Under the pieces are notes generated by a model. That model did not search any database, had not been told where the DNA came from, and was given only the letters and a program-made list of their open reading frames with translations. A stretch of 64,000 bases of DNA from Larix kaempferi (Eukaryota > Streptophyta > Pinopsida > Pinales > Pinaceae), in NCBI GenBank assembly GCA_027924585.1, contig BSBM01000179.1, positions 12,996,501 to 13,060,500 of the forward strand, in the 5' to 3' direction. Numbering within the stretch: the stretch's first letter is position 1; each line of letters begins with the position of its first letter. Below are positions 35,440 to 46,900 of this stretch, one piece after another. A program made the position numbers and the translations under genes.

Positions 35440-36064
35440 AATGGTGGACTAATGTGGAAGAAAAATGTGGCATTAATGTGGAAGCAAATATTAGCACAAA
35501 ATTGGATGTAAATGTAGGGACTAAATAAGAATCCTAATGTGGTGGTAATGAGGAAGGAAAACTGGGAGCTAAAATGGAAGCCAAATATGGCACAGATGTA
35601 GAAGCAAATTCGGATGCAAAACTTGGCATTAATTTGGAATCCAAATTTGGTGCTATTGCATAAGCAAAAATATAATCCAAAATGAAATAAAAACTAGAAT
35701 CTAATGAGGAAAAAAATATAGGCACTAAATGGGAAGATAAAAGTAGCGTTGTCATGGAAGCAAACATAGACGCTAAATGGGAAGCAACAATAGGTGTTAA
35801 ATGGGAAGAAAAATCTAACACTATTGTGGAAGCAAACATGAATTCCAAACTAGGCGCTAAAGTGGTTCCGAAACCTAGTGCTAATGTGGAAGCCAAACAT
35901 AGTGCTAATGTGGAAGCAAACATGGATGGAAAATTAGGCATTAAGGTAGACACAAAAGTTGGTGCAAAAGAGAAATCAAAACATGACACTAATGTGGAAG
36001 AAAACATGGGTGCCAAGCTAGGTGTTAAAGTGGATTCCAAACTTGGAACTAAAGAGGAATCCAA
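35440..36064 (+). repeat. Decayed minisatellite, GTGGAAGCAAA-type units
   Basis: Units of about 30-36 bases contain (G/T)TGGAAGCAAA(C/T)AT and (A/T)(A/G)(A/T)CTA. From 35754 the + frame stays open and reads as an imperfect protein repeat (NVEANMDGKLGIKVD-like). The - strand is also open because the unit length is near a multiple of three. Copies are too diverged to define a monomer by eye. A coding origin is possible but unproven. Confidence 0.55.
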
Positions 36065-36391
36065 ATGTTGAGGGAAAATTTTCGCAGGGGTGAGTAGTAT
36101 TCCATGCTCTATCCTTGTAGGTTACAACAAGGAAACAATTGTTAGATGCAGGTTAGTGTTCCACACATCAAATGTCAAAGAAAAATCAAATAAGGAAATA
36201 AAAGTAAAAACATACAAGTGCTAAGAAAAATAAAATAAAGAGGAAGAGTTTGCTAAACCAAATAATATTTTCCCAATGGTAAATCTTGTTACAATGGTGT
36301 CACCTAGGAGATGGATTCTTCAATGGAAACCAACAAAATCCCTTAGGAAGGGTTCCTTTTTATCCACACAAATGATTGATAACAAAATTAG
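36065..36391. other. Non-coding stretch before Copia-B
   Basis: Nothing recognised. Ends at the Copia-B LTR start. Confidence 0.45.
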
Positions 36392-37110
36392 TGTTAAATA
36401 TACAACATCAAGAGACATTCTCCAAACCAAAATCTTGTGTAGCCAAGATTGATCTTCCTGTATACAGGTGAGCACTTTGATTGTATTCCATGTAAAGGTT
36501 ATTCCTCCCGTATAGAGGTAATTGATCAAAGTAATGATGTTGTAAAGTCTTGTTGGAAAAGGCTCCGGACTTGTGTGTCAAGTCATGATTATCATGTCAG
36601 CCTTCCGTAAAAAGGTATCCATGAGATGAACCTCCCGTATAGAGGTGGACCTTCCGTATAAAGGTCATGCTTTACTTGTTAAAAACATTTAATGTTGTGT
36701 GATGTATTATTAACCATGATCACCAGTTTCTATTAAGTCTCCTTTAGAGATTGATCACCTCTAAAGTGAATTACTTTAGCATATGATCATTTGGCCCGAA
36801 ATAATATAATATGATCACAACATTCGATAATTGTTCTTAGTATAATGTAATGTGATGGATAATTAAAGTTAGCACATATTGACCATGCAGTAAAAGATAA
36901 GGAAATAAAATATAAAGCATAGAGATCAAGAGAATTCGAAATTGCCCATGCAAACACATCAGCTAATTAAAGAGAACTCGAATGGTTAAATCTTCAGTTA
37001 TAAAGCTTCAATTAAGTATCAATGCTTCAGTTAAAGCATCAACTAAAGATATGCCTCAGTTAACTAAAAAACTCATAGTGGTCACTTCAAGTAAATCAAT
37101 CATGATTTCA
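36392..37110 (+). repeat. Copia-B 5' LTR remnant
   Basis: Similar to 50550-51255. Similarity ends near 37110. The rest of the right LTR, including its TATAAATATG and R-U5-like part, has no counterpart here, so the left LTR is truncated or replaced. Confidence 0.75.
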
Positions 37111-37218
37111 GTTAACAACATGTTATACAAATTGACGAGAACTATATACTCAAAACGAGAACTCTATCCATAAAAATTCATATTTTTGCATAAAAAACAC
37201 CAAAAACAACCCCGAATC

Positions 37219-37250
37219 AAAAAGTGGTGCTACCGGTAGCACCACTTTTT
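37219..37250. repeat. 32-bp perfect palindrome, copy 1
   Basis: Arms AAAAAGTGGTGCTACC and GGTAGCACCACTTTTT join without a loop at 37234/37235. A related ACTACCGGTAAC follows about 100 bases downstream. Confidence 0.95.
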
Positions 37251-37740
37251 TCGTGGTTAAAAATATAGACACGGACCAAAAAAATCCTTATTGTTGTTTA
37301 CAAAAACCTTAAAATCAAGCCCTAAGTTGAAAACTAATACTACCGGTAACACACGTTTTCAAAAAATGACATTATTATATCATTTTGTCAAAATTTTAAA
37401 ATGTATTTATTAAATCTCTTAGTAACATTATATAAAACTTGCACTCCGTTCAACAGAAATTATTTTATTGCTCTTTCTATATAAAATGAAAGAATTTCTA
37501 ATAATATCCATAATAATAAAAAAAAAATTAAAAATCTTCAAAAAAAGTATATTTTTTTTTAAACTTATAATTTTTTTTTTTATGAAAACCTAAAAAAAAT
37601 CATTTTTAAAAAAAATAAAAATTTATAATAAATAATATTATAAAAAATAAAATAAAAAACAAAAAACAAATTATAAAAACGTAAAACAAAAACATTTTTA
37701 AAAGATATTAAAATTTTAAAAAGAAATTAAAAAAAAAAAA

Positions 37741-38200
37741 AAAACTCCAATGCCTCCCCTCTTCCCCTCTCCCTCCTCCCCCATTCACTTCCATCCCTCC
37801 TTCCCCTCTCCCCTCTGCACCCATTCCCCTCCCCCATCTTCCACCCTCTCCCCTCCACCGTTCCCCTCCTCCTTTTCGTTCCCCTCCCCCTCCGTGCCCT
37901 CCCCCCACCCATCCCCCTTCGCGGAAAACACTTGGGCGGCGACGCCACTCCCCTGAGTGGCGACATTGCTCCCCTGTGCGCCCAAAGGGCCACCTAAGGA
38001 TGTGATGCGATGGGAACGATGTTGTCGCCCAGGTGTTGGCTACGAAGGGGGATGGGTGGGGGGAGGGAACGAAGGGGAGGGGCACAGGGAGGGGGAGGGG
38101 AATGGGGGAGGGGAGAGGGAGGAGGACGGGGGAGGGGGAGGGAGAGGGGGGTAGAGGGGAGAGGGGAAGCAGGGAGGGAGGAGGATGGGGGAGGGCCACT
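37741..38200. repeat. C-rich/G-rich foldback, copy 1
   Basis: A C/T-only-like half (37745-37920) faces a G/A-rich half (38041-38195). The core arms 37897-37943 and 38021-38067 pair at about 40 of 47 positions, and a small GCCACTC...GAGTGGC hairpin sits between. The G half has dense GGG runs. All long frames on both strands here are composition artefacts. Confidence 0.85.
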
Positions 38201-38639
38201 AGATTTATCTTGCTCTCTCTTTCTCCTCCCTTCCATATGCCATAAGAGCTCAATATATAGCCTTCCAAAGGTAAGTGAAAGGACACATCAAGGCATTTCG
38301 GGGCAAATGGAGGGCCAAAGGTCACCCTAAGACCGCTTTTTGGGAGTAAAAAGTAATTTTCTAATGATTTTTACCATTTTACTTGGCACCCGTGGGCTAT
38401 AGTGGAACAGCTCGCATGTACGCTGACTAAAGTGGAACAGCTAGCGTACAGGAAGAAAAATAGGGAAAAAATGTTTCTGAAGGACATAAAGTGAATCTGA
38501 GTCAGTGAAATGGATCCTGAAGGCCAAAGAGTGTTGATGCTCACAAGGTGGAAAATTACGTTGTAACAATCTAGAGCTTATGTTGATCCTGAGAAGTTGA
38601 GCACAATATTTGAAGACTATGGAACCAGTCTCTGTATGA

Positions 38640-39088
38640 CCGAAAGACCGTCTTGAGGGCACCTCAAACTTCAACACTTGGAAGGATAGGATTCTCAACA
38701 TCCTAGAGGAACATGATTTGGATGGCTACATATCCATTGTGGTGGAGGAGCCTACATCTAATGCATGGCACATCAACTTCAAGAAGAATCAAGCTAAGGC
38801 CAAACATATCATCTATGATTCGGTAAAAGATAATTTGATGCCCATGATCACACCATTTATGACCGCGAAAGAATGTTATGATACATTGACTATTCTATAT
38901 GAGAAGAAGGCCCAGAGTCAAAAGAGGGAATTGAAGAATAAGCTTCAAGACTTAAATACAGAGGTAGATGAGACAGTGGCATCCTTCTTCTCCAAGATCT
39001 CTTAGGTAAGAGATCAACTTGCTAGTAATGGAGTAGTGGTGGATGAAGATGATCTTCTCCAACCCGCTATTTATGATCTCCCATCCTC
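38640..39088 (+). pseudogene. Copia-B gag fragment in duplication copy 1
   Basis: The frame from about 38640 reads GTSNFNTWKDRILNILEEHD before the ATG at 38718, then KAKHIIYDSVKDNLMP and SFFSKIS. It ends at a TAG at 39003 and is cut off at 39088 by the duplication junction. Capsid-type Copia Gag, N-terminal third only. The true start lies upstream but is hidden by a TGA just before 38640. Confidence 0.8.
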
Positions 39089-39434
39089 CCCTTGTAAGTC
39101 ATGCAGTAAAAGATAAGGAAATAAAATATAAAGCATAGAGATCAAGAGAATTCGAAATTGCCCATGCAAACACATCAGCTAATTAAAGAGAACTCGAATG
39201 GTTAAATCTTCAGTTATAAAGCTTCAATTAAGTATCAATGCTTCAGTTAAAGCATCAACTAAAGATATGCCTCAGTTAACTAAAAAACTCATAGTGGTCA
39301 CTTCAAGTAAATCAATCATGATTTCAGTTAACAACATGTTATACAAATTGACGAGAACTATATACTCAAAACGAGAACTCTATCCATAAAAATTCATATT
39401 TTTGCATAAAAAACACCAAAAACAACCCCGAATC

Positions 39435-39466
39435 AAAAAGTGGTGCTACCGGTAGCACCACTTTTT
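39435..39466. repeat. 32-bp perfect palindrome, copy 2
   Basis: Identical to 37219-37250. Both copies keep perfect symmetry. Confidence 0.95.
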
Positions 39467-39956
39467 TTCGTGGTTAAAAATATAGACACGGACCAAAAAA
39501 ATCCTTATTGTTGTTTACAAAAACCTTGAAATCAAGCCCTAAGTTGAAAACTAATACTACCGGTAACACACGTTTTCAAAAAATGACATTATTATATCAT
39601 TTTGTCAAAATTTTAAAATGTATTTATTAAATCTCTTAGTAACATTATATAAAACTTGCACTCCGTTCAACAGAAATTATTTTATCGCTCTTTCTATATA
39701 AAATGAAATAATTTCTAATAATATCCATAATAATAAAAAAAAAATTAAAAATCTTCAAAAAAAGTATTTTTTTTTTTAAACTTATAATTTTTTTTTTATG
39801 AAAACCTAAAAAAAATCATTTTTAAAAAAAATAAAAATTTATAATAAATAATATTATAAAAAATAAAATAAAAAACAAAAAACAAATTATAAAAACGTAA
39901 AACAAAAACATTTTTAAAAGATATTAAAATTTTAAAAAGAAATTAAAAAAAAAAAA

Positions 39957-40416
39957 AAAACTCCAATGCCTCCCCTCTTCCCCTCTCCCTCCTCCCCCAT
40001 TCACTTCCATCCCTCCTTCCCCTCTCCCCTCTGCACCCATTCCCCTCCCCCATCTTCCACCCTCTCCCCTCCCCCGTTCCCCTCCTCCTTTTCGTTCCCC
40101 TCCCCCTCCATGCCCTCCCCCCACCCATCCCCCTTCGCGGAAAACACTTGGGCGGCGACGCCACTCCCCTGAGTGGCGACATTGCTCCCCTGTGCGCCCA
40201 AAGGGCCACCTAAGGAGGTGGTGCGATGGGAACGATGTTGTCACCCAGGTGTTGGCTACGAAGGGGGATGGGTGGGGGGAGGGAACGAAGGGGAGGGGCA
40301 CAGGGAGGGGGAGGGGAATGGGGGAGGGGAGAGGGAGGAGGACGGGGGAGGGGGAGGGAGAGGGGGGTAGAGGGGAGAGGGGAAGCAGGGAGGGAGGAGG
40401 ATGGGGGAGGGCCACT
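39957..40416. repeat. C-rich/G-rich foldback, copy 2
   Basis: Counterpart of 37741-38200 with scattered substitutions, for example GTCGCCC to GTCACCC in the right arm. Confidence 0.85.
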
Positions 40417-40855
40417 AGAGTTATCTTGCTCTCTCTTTCTCCTCCCTTCCATATGCCATAAGAGCTCAATATATAGCCTTCCAAAGGTAAGTGAAAGGAC
40501 ACATCGAGGCATTTCGGGGCAAATGGAGGGCCAAAGGTCACCCTAAGACCGCTTTTTGGGAGTAAAAAGTAATTTTCTAATGATTTTTACCATTTTACTT
40601 GGCACCCGTGGGCTATAGTGGAACAGCTCGCATGTACGCTGACTAAAGTGGAACAGCTAGCGTACAGGAAGAAAAATAGGGAAAAAATGTTTCTGAAGGA
40701 CATAAAGTGAATCTGAGTCAGTGAAATGGATCCTGAAGGCCAAAGAGTGTTGATGCTCACAAGGTGGAAAATTACGTTGTAACAATCTAGAGCTTATGTT
40801 GATCCTGAGAAGTTGAGCACAATATTTGAAGACTATGGAACCAATCTCTGTATGA

Positions 40856-41663
40856 CCGAAAGACCGTCTTGAGGGCACCTCAAACTTCAACACTTGGAAG
40901 GATAGGATTCTCAACATCCTAGAGGAACATGATTTGGATGGCTACATATCCATTGTGGTGGAGGAGCCTACATCTAATGCATGGCACATCAACTTCAAGA
41001 AGAATCAAGCTAAGGCCAAACATATCATCTATGATTCGGTAAAAGATAATTTGATGCCCATGATCACACCATTTATGACCGCGAAAGAATGTTATGATAC
41101 ATTGACTATTCTATATGAGAAGAAGGCCCAGAGTCAAAAGAGGGAATTGAAGAATAAGCTTCAAGACTTAAATACAGAGGTAGATGAGACAGTGGCATCC
41201 TTCTTCTCCAAGATCTCTTAGGTAAGAGATCAACTTGCTAGTAATGGAGTAGTGGTGGATGAAGATGATCTTCTCCAACCCGCTATTTATGATCTCCCAT
41301 CCTCATGGGAGACATTTTTGGCTGCGTTAAATGGCCGATAGGTACAACATAACTTCGAAAGGTTGTGGCATGACTTCCTCCAAGTGGAGGGGTGAATCTA
41401 GAGAAAGTCAGTGTGCATCAAAGAATAAAAAACTTGCCCTCACAGAAACAATGAAGAATGGAAAGAAACCCTTCTTCCAAAATAATCTCTCTCATCCAAA
41501 GAAGAAGGAGTTCAAAAAAGGATTCGACAAGTCAAAATCTAGATGCTTCAATTGCACCATTAAAGGCCATTTGTCAAGAGAGTGCAAAGAAAAGCATAGA
41601 GGAAAGTTTCATGGGTTTACTGCCATAGAAGATGAAATCACTCAAAAGAATGCATCTGAATAA
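40856..41663 (+). pseudogene. Copia-B Gag
   Basis: The N-terminal part is as in copy 1, followed by a TAG at about 41219 and the VRDQLASNGVVVDEDDLLQ block. After a stop and frame change near 41338 the C-terminal part (to 41663) carries an intact zinc knuckle CFNCTIKGHLSREC at 41544-41585. The Lys/Ser-rich flank is typical of nucleocapsid. Related to Copia-A Gag in layout. Confidence 0.85.
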
Positions 41664-42188
41664 AAGGAGACAAGAAGGGAGCATTATCTTGTCTCATCCC
41701 TTTCGGGATCCATCATCACAAATGCAAACACATGGTTGATTGATAGTGGTGCATCCAAACATATGACTAGTTACAAGAGTGCCATCACCAATCTAAATGG
41801 GGAAGAATTGACATGCATGGTAGAGTTGGGGGACAACTCAACTTATTCAATCCAAGGATTTGGATTCACCTCATTCTAACTAAGAAACGGTGATATTCTA
41901 CATGTGGAGGACATTCTATATGTTCCAAGCTTGAAGAAGGACCTCCTCTTAGTTTTTGTTCTTGAAGACAAAGGCTTCTGAGTTATCTTCATGGATAAAA
42001 AAACAATTTTATGGCTGAAGAATAAAATCCTAGAATCTGCTGCTGTGATTGGAGTTCGAGAGGGAGGACTCTACAAGGTACCTGAGAAGTACATTCAAGC
42101 TATGATTCACCACACTATCATTCCATGCAAGCTATGGAACATAAGGCTTGTACATCTATACTACAAAGTGCTACTAGGACTTTAAAAG
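41664..42188 (+). pseudogene. Copia-B protease and pre-integrase region
   Basis: NTWLIDSGASKHMTSYKS holds the DSG protease active site near 41742. It continues with LGDNSTYSIQGFG, a stop near 41878, DILYVPSLKKDLL, and a further frame at 41991-42185 with the GGLYKVPEKY and LWNIRLVHLYYKVL pre-integrase blocks. Several stops. Confidence 0.8.
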
Positions 42189-43149
42189 ATGGTAAAAGGT
42201 ATGCCTGTATTTTATTTTGAGCATGATAGTGTATGTCAGGATTGTGCACTTGGGAAGAATGTTAAGAAATTATTTTCTAGCAATACTACTAGATCTAAAG
42301 GGAATTTAGATTTAATACATTCTGATGTATATGGTCCCATGTCATCCCCCTCCCTGAGTGGCTTATTATATTATGTATTGTTCATAGATGATTTTTCTAG
42401 CAAGTCATGGATTTATTTCATGAAGGATAAAAGTGAAACTCTTAACAAATTTAAAGAGTTTAAAGCCCTAGTTGAAAATCAGAAAGAGAAGCATATCCAT
42501 GCATTAATGTCTAGTGACAATGGACGTGAATTTGATTCACATGCATTTAATGAGCTATGTAGTGATGCAAGAATATGTAGACAATTAATAGTACAATACA
42601 AACCTCAACAAAATGGGGTTGTCAAGAGGAAGAATAGAACCATATGTGAGGTTGCAAAAGGAATGATGCATGATCAAGATATGTCTACCTCATTATGGGA
42701 AGAATCCACTCGTACAACTATGTACATCTAAATAGAATCCTGCATGCCATTCTAGATGAGAAGACACTAGAAGAAGTGTTTACCGGTGAGAAGTCAGACA
42801 TCTCACACTTGAGGATATTAGGGAGCCCAGAATATATTCATGTACCGAAATAAAGAAGGGAACCTTTGTGGATTATAGCGAGTCATCCAAAGCATACCAA
42901 ATATATGTATCTGGTGAGAGACACATTGAAGTCAGCCGAGATGTTACCTTCCATGAGGAAGCTTCTTTCAAAAGATTGAAAGAGATTCAATGTGATTCAG
43001 AGATGGAGGATCTTGAGTTCAATTACCCCCCTTCAGAGTTAGAGAGGGAGAAACTGGAATATTCCTCAGATTCACTAGCAGAACCAACAGAACTGGTTGA
43101 GAGGTCACTTGATGAAAATCTCACTAAAAGAAGATATGCTTGGTGCTGA
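42189..43149 (+). pseudogene. Copia-B integrase
   Basis: 42189-42731 reads CQDCALGKNVKKLF, HSDVYGPMSSPSLSG with the first Asp, FIDDFSSKSWIYFMKDKSET and SDNGREFDSHAFNEL with the second Asp. The catalytic Glu is replaced by Lys (NGVVKRKNR). After a TAA and shifts the C-terminal part at 42868-43149 has the YSESSKAYQIYVSGERHIEVSRDV block. Copia-C is inserted just downstream at 43163. Confidence 0.85.
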
Positions 43150-43162
43150 GACCCTTACAAAA

Positions 43163-43848
43163 TGTTAGAACAGTAACCACACTTAGTACCATAATCCATA
43201 AATTTTAATTATCCATGTGCTTAATTAAACCATGTTTTGGATTAAGTGACTATAGTTGGTCAAAAACCCACTTTGAGAGTGTTCACACCCACTTCTGAGC
43301 AAACCAGTTCACCCAGCCTCCAGTTTTGTCCACAAGTGCGCCCTCATTTATTGCTGGTGCGCCCTCTCTCCTTGTTTTGGGGAATTTAGTTGACCAAGGG
43401 CGCTAGGGTGGATTTTTTCCCACTTTTGGCTAGATTTGGAGCATTTAATGCTCCCTTGGGCCCCCAAACCTCCTCTATTTGCTCACCCACGCCTGCCTTG
43501 AGCTAATTAATGACTCAGCATGCTTCAGCCACCTCCACACCAGAATTCGTAGCTGTTTGGGGTGATTGGGATTGAGTTGGACCCACCTAGGGGGGATTGA
43601 GGCCAATTTGGCATTGATGACTTGTACACTCAGCTTGAGCCACCTAATGCTCTCGATTTTCTCATGGATGTAATAAAAACCTGTTACTAACATTTTCACA
43701 TGTTAGACAGTCAGTTAATCAAAGATTTGAGCATACATTGTGTGTAAATTTATCTCTTTTTTCAAATTTTTCCACTGTAATTGCAAATTAATTCGATTTT
43801 GTGAGGTTCTCCATAGCTCCTCGATCTTTTGTGATCAAAATACTCACA
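43163..43848 (+). repeat. Copia-C 5' LTR
   Basis: TGTTAGAACAG...TACTCACA, 686 bp. Differs from the 3' LTR at four sites (about 0.6%). Carries TAATAAAAAC near 43671, the best TATA-like candidate. Confidence 0.97.
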
Positions 43849-43860
43849 TGGTATCAGAGC
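43849..43860 (+). promoter_or_regulatory. Copia-C primer-binding site
   Basis: TGGTATCAGAGC, directly after the 5' LTR. Complementary to initiator methionine tRNA. Confidence 0.95.
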
Positions 43861-43988
43861 CATCGTGGAGTTAGTGAGTTGCAGGCCAACATTGAGCGTT
43901 GAACTGCATTCTAGAGAGGATTTCCAGACAAAAATTGAGTGTTTTTTGCAGGTGTTTCAGTAGTTTTCTCACCATCAACGCAGCAGTC

Positions 43989-46900
43989 ATGGAAGCAAAC
44001 CAAATGTTGCTCACACCCTTCAATTTTTTCGATTGGAAGGCTGAGATGGTCATCAAGCTGAGATCTAAGGGTCTCTATAGAGTGACCATGGGCACAGAAG
44101 TGGAGCCAAATTCTGCTGTGGAGAAAGCAAAGTACTACAATCGACTTGATGAAGCTTATGGATTGCTATGCCTGAGCATTTCAAGGGAACTCTTGTTTCA
44201 TACAGACAGTTTGACAACTCCCAATGAAGTATGGGTGAAGCTAGAATCACTCTTTGGGAAAACTGATGAACTGAGAGGCCACCAGCTTGAAAACGAGCTC
44301 ATTAGCTTGAGCCCAGCGCATTTTGAAACCATCCAGGAGTTCTTCATGAAATTCAAGTCACTGGTGCTTCAACTGCAACAATGTGGAATTGTTAAGAAGG
44401 AGGAACAACTGATTCTGTCCATCCTTTCGAAGCTAGGCCCAGAGTTTTCAGTATTTGTTAGCACATTTCACTCAGCCAAAATGACCCTTCGAAATTGGCA
44501 AATGCCATCACTAGCTACCTTCATGGAGTGTCTCACTCAGGAGCAGGATAAACTAGTTCAGATGGGCACCATAAAATCAAAGGACCAAGCATTGGCAATG
44601 GGTGTTTCAAATGCAAGCAAAGGAAAGCAGAAAGCCAAGAATTCGAAGCAGCAAGAGAAGAGGAAGTTTGACAAGACCAAGTCTGCAGATGGGGGTTCGA
44701 ATCTGTCAAAGGAGAAGGACAAGAAGGGAAAGGAAAATACCAAATGCACCTATTGTCATAGGGGATGGCATCCAGAGAGCTCATGTATGAAGAAAACCAT
44801 TGACTCAATGGCGCAGCTGCTGGAGAAGAACAACATCCCAGTCCCTGAGGGCGCAAGGAAGAAAGAGAGCACCTCAAACCCTGACAATAAGGAGAAGTGT
44901 CATGCTTTGGTAGCAGGTACTTCGAATCCCTCTTCCTTCATCATTGATTCAGGAGCTTCCAGACATATGGTTTCATCCAGAGAGCTCTTCTCCTCTTTGC
45001 ATTCGAATGGTGGCCCAACAGTTCGAATGGGAGATGATTCAGAACTCCAAACCAAGGGGATTGGAAGGATTGACATGGAGCATGGCTATTTCAGTGATGT
45101 GCTCTATGTACCTTCATTGGCTGCAAATTTTCTATCAGTCTATCAAATGACTCATACAGGAGAAGCCAAGAGAGTGACATTCACTCCAGATTTGGTAGAA
45201 ATCTCAGAAATTTCCTCAAATCAAGTTGTGGTAGTAGGGTATGCAGATCATGATGAGAGAATGTACAAATTCTCAAATTTCATTCCAAATTCTAGTGACC
45301 ATGCTCTTGTCTCTCATGCCAACGAGACCTCCAAGTTGTGGCATGAAAGATTTGGCCACATGAACTACAAATATCTCCAGCAATTGCATAGGGACGAGAT
45401 GGTGGAAGGGCTTCCAGAAATCAGATCATCGAATGGTGCATGCATTGGGTGTGTAGTTGGAAAGCATCCTGAGCGCAGCTATGAGAAGGGAATGGCAAGG
45501 AGAGCCACTCAACCACTTGGATTGGTACATTCAGACCTCATTGGTCCTCTTCCCACTCCATCATATGGTGGATCAAGGTATGTACTTACATTCATAGATG
45601 ACTTCTCTCGATTCTGCTGGGTTTACTTCCTTAAATTGAAGTCAGAAGTGTTTGAGAAATTGAAGATTTGGAAAGCCCTAGTGGAGAACCATAGTGGTCA
45701 TAAGATAAAGATCCTTAGGACTGATAATGGAAAGGAATATGTGAATAACAACATTCATCACCTTTGTGAGGAATGTGGCATCCAAATGCAACATTCAATC
45801 CCCTACACACCTCAGCAAAATGGTGTGGCAGAGAGGAAAAATAGATCTCTCAAGGAGATGGCTACTTGCATGATTGAAGCTAGGGATCTAAGCCCTAAGC
45901 TATGGGCTGAAGCCATCAATTGTGCTGCTCATATTCAGAACAGATCCTTTCACAAATCAGTCAAAGGAAAAACCCCCTATGAGGCATGGTTTGGCCAAAA
46001 CCCAAATGTGTCAAATTTCAGGATTTTTGGGTCTAGAGCATGGGCTCGAATTCCATCAGAAAAGAGGAAGGCTTTGGAGCCACAGAGTAGGGAATGTATC
46101 ATGGTTGGATATGGTGAGGACACAAAGGGCTACAAGCTCTTTGACACATCCACACTTAAAACTTTCATTGAGAGAAGTGTGCAATTCAAAGAAGAACCAA
46201 TTCCAGATTTTGAGCTTGCACCGGGGGAAAGCTCCTCTCCTCCACACCTTAATGAGATTAGTGATGATTCTACCTCTGATTTTTCTGATATTGCTGAAGA
46301 TAACATGGATGAAGATGACATTGCTGTACATGAGTCACCATCAAGTCCCAAGTGGGCTGAAAAAATCATACAAGATGCAGGTGAATTGGAAGGCAATCCC
46401 CAAGAGCCTAGGAAGACTAGATCCCAAACAATCAATGCTTCCTTTGCAAATGAGAGTGAGCTTGCTGATCACTGTTATATGATGATTGGATCTGATCCAA
46501 CATCATATCAGGAAGCTCATCATGATCCAAGGTGGAGGGCAGCAATGCAAGAAGAATTCCAATCTCTCCAAGAGAACAAAACATGGGATTTGGTGCCTCT
46601 TCCTCCCAAGAGGAAACTAGTGCAATGTAAGTGGATTTTTCGAACCAAACCTGTTGCTGATGGTTCTGATCTGAAGTATAAGGCTAGGTTAGTGGCTAAG
46701 GGCTACTCACAAATCCATGGTGTGGATTATACAGAGACCTTTGCACCGGTTGCAAAGATGGACTCAATTAGACTAGCTCTAGCCATGGCAGCTAGTAAAG
46801 GTTGGGAAGTTCACCACATGGATGTCAAAAGTGCATTCTTGCATGGTGAGCTACAGGAAGAGATATATATGCAGCATCCTGAAGGATTCCAAGAGGATCC

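Larger units (their letters stand above)
36884..39088 (+). repeat. 2205-bp direct duplication, copy 1
   Basis: Repeats at 39100-41304 with an offset of exactly 2216 bases and an 11-base spacer (39089-39099). I count about a dozen substitutions plus homopolymer length changes, roughly 0.6%. The unit runs from the last part of the LTR remnant through a palindrome, an A/T-rich tract, a C/G-rich foldback and the start of gag. Copy 1's gag is therefore a dead-end fragment. Confidence 0.95.
39100..41304 (+). repeat. 2205-bp direct duplication, copy 2
   Basis: Near-identical to 36884-39088. This copy runs on into the rest of gag (ETFLAALNGR) at 41305, so it is the one continuous with pol. Confidence 0.95.

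Noticed and set aside
37708-38330. Many overlapping frames of 65-205 codons on both strands (and again at 39924-40546)
   Set aside because: They are Pro/Ser/Arg/Gly-rich products of the C- and G-rich foldback, open on both strands at once, with no domain.
44533-44877. 114-codon - strand frame in Copia-C gag
   Set aside because: Antisense shadow of the zinc-knuckle region; no domain.
45922-46482. 186-codon + frame and reverse frames over Copia-C
   Set aside because: Shadows of the gag-pol frame in other phases.
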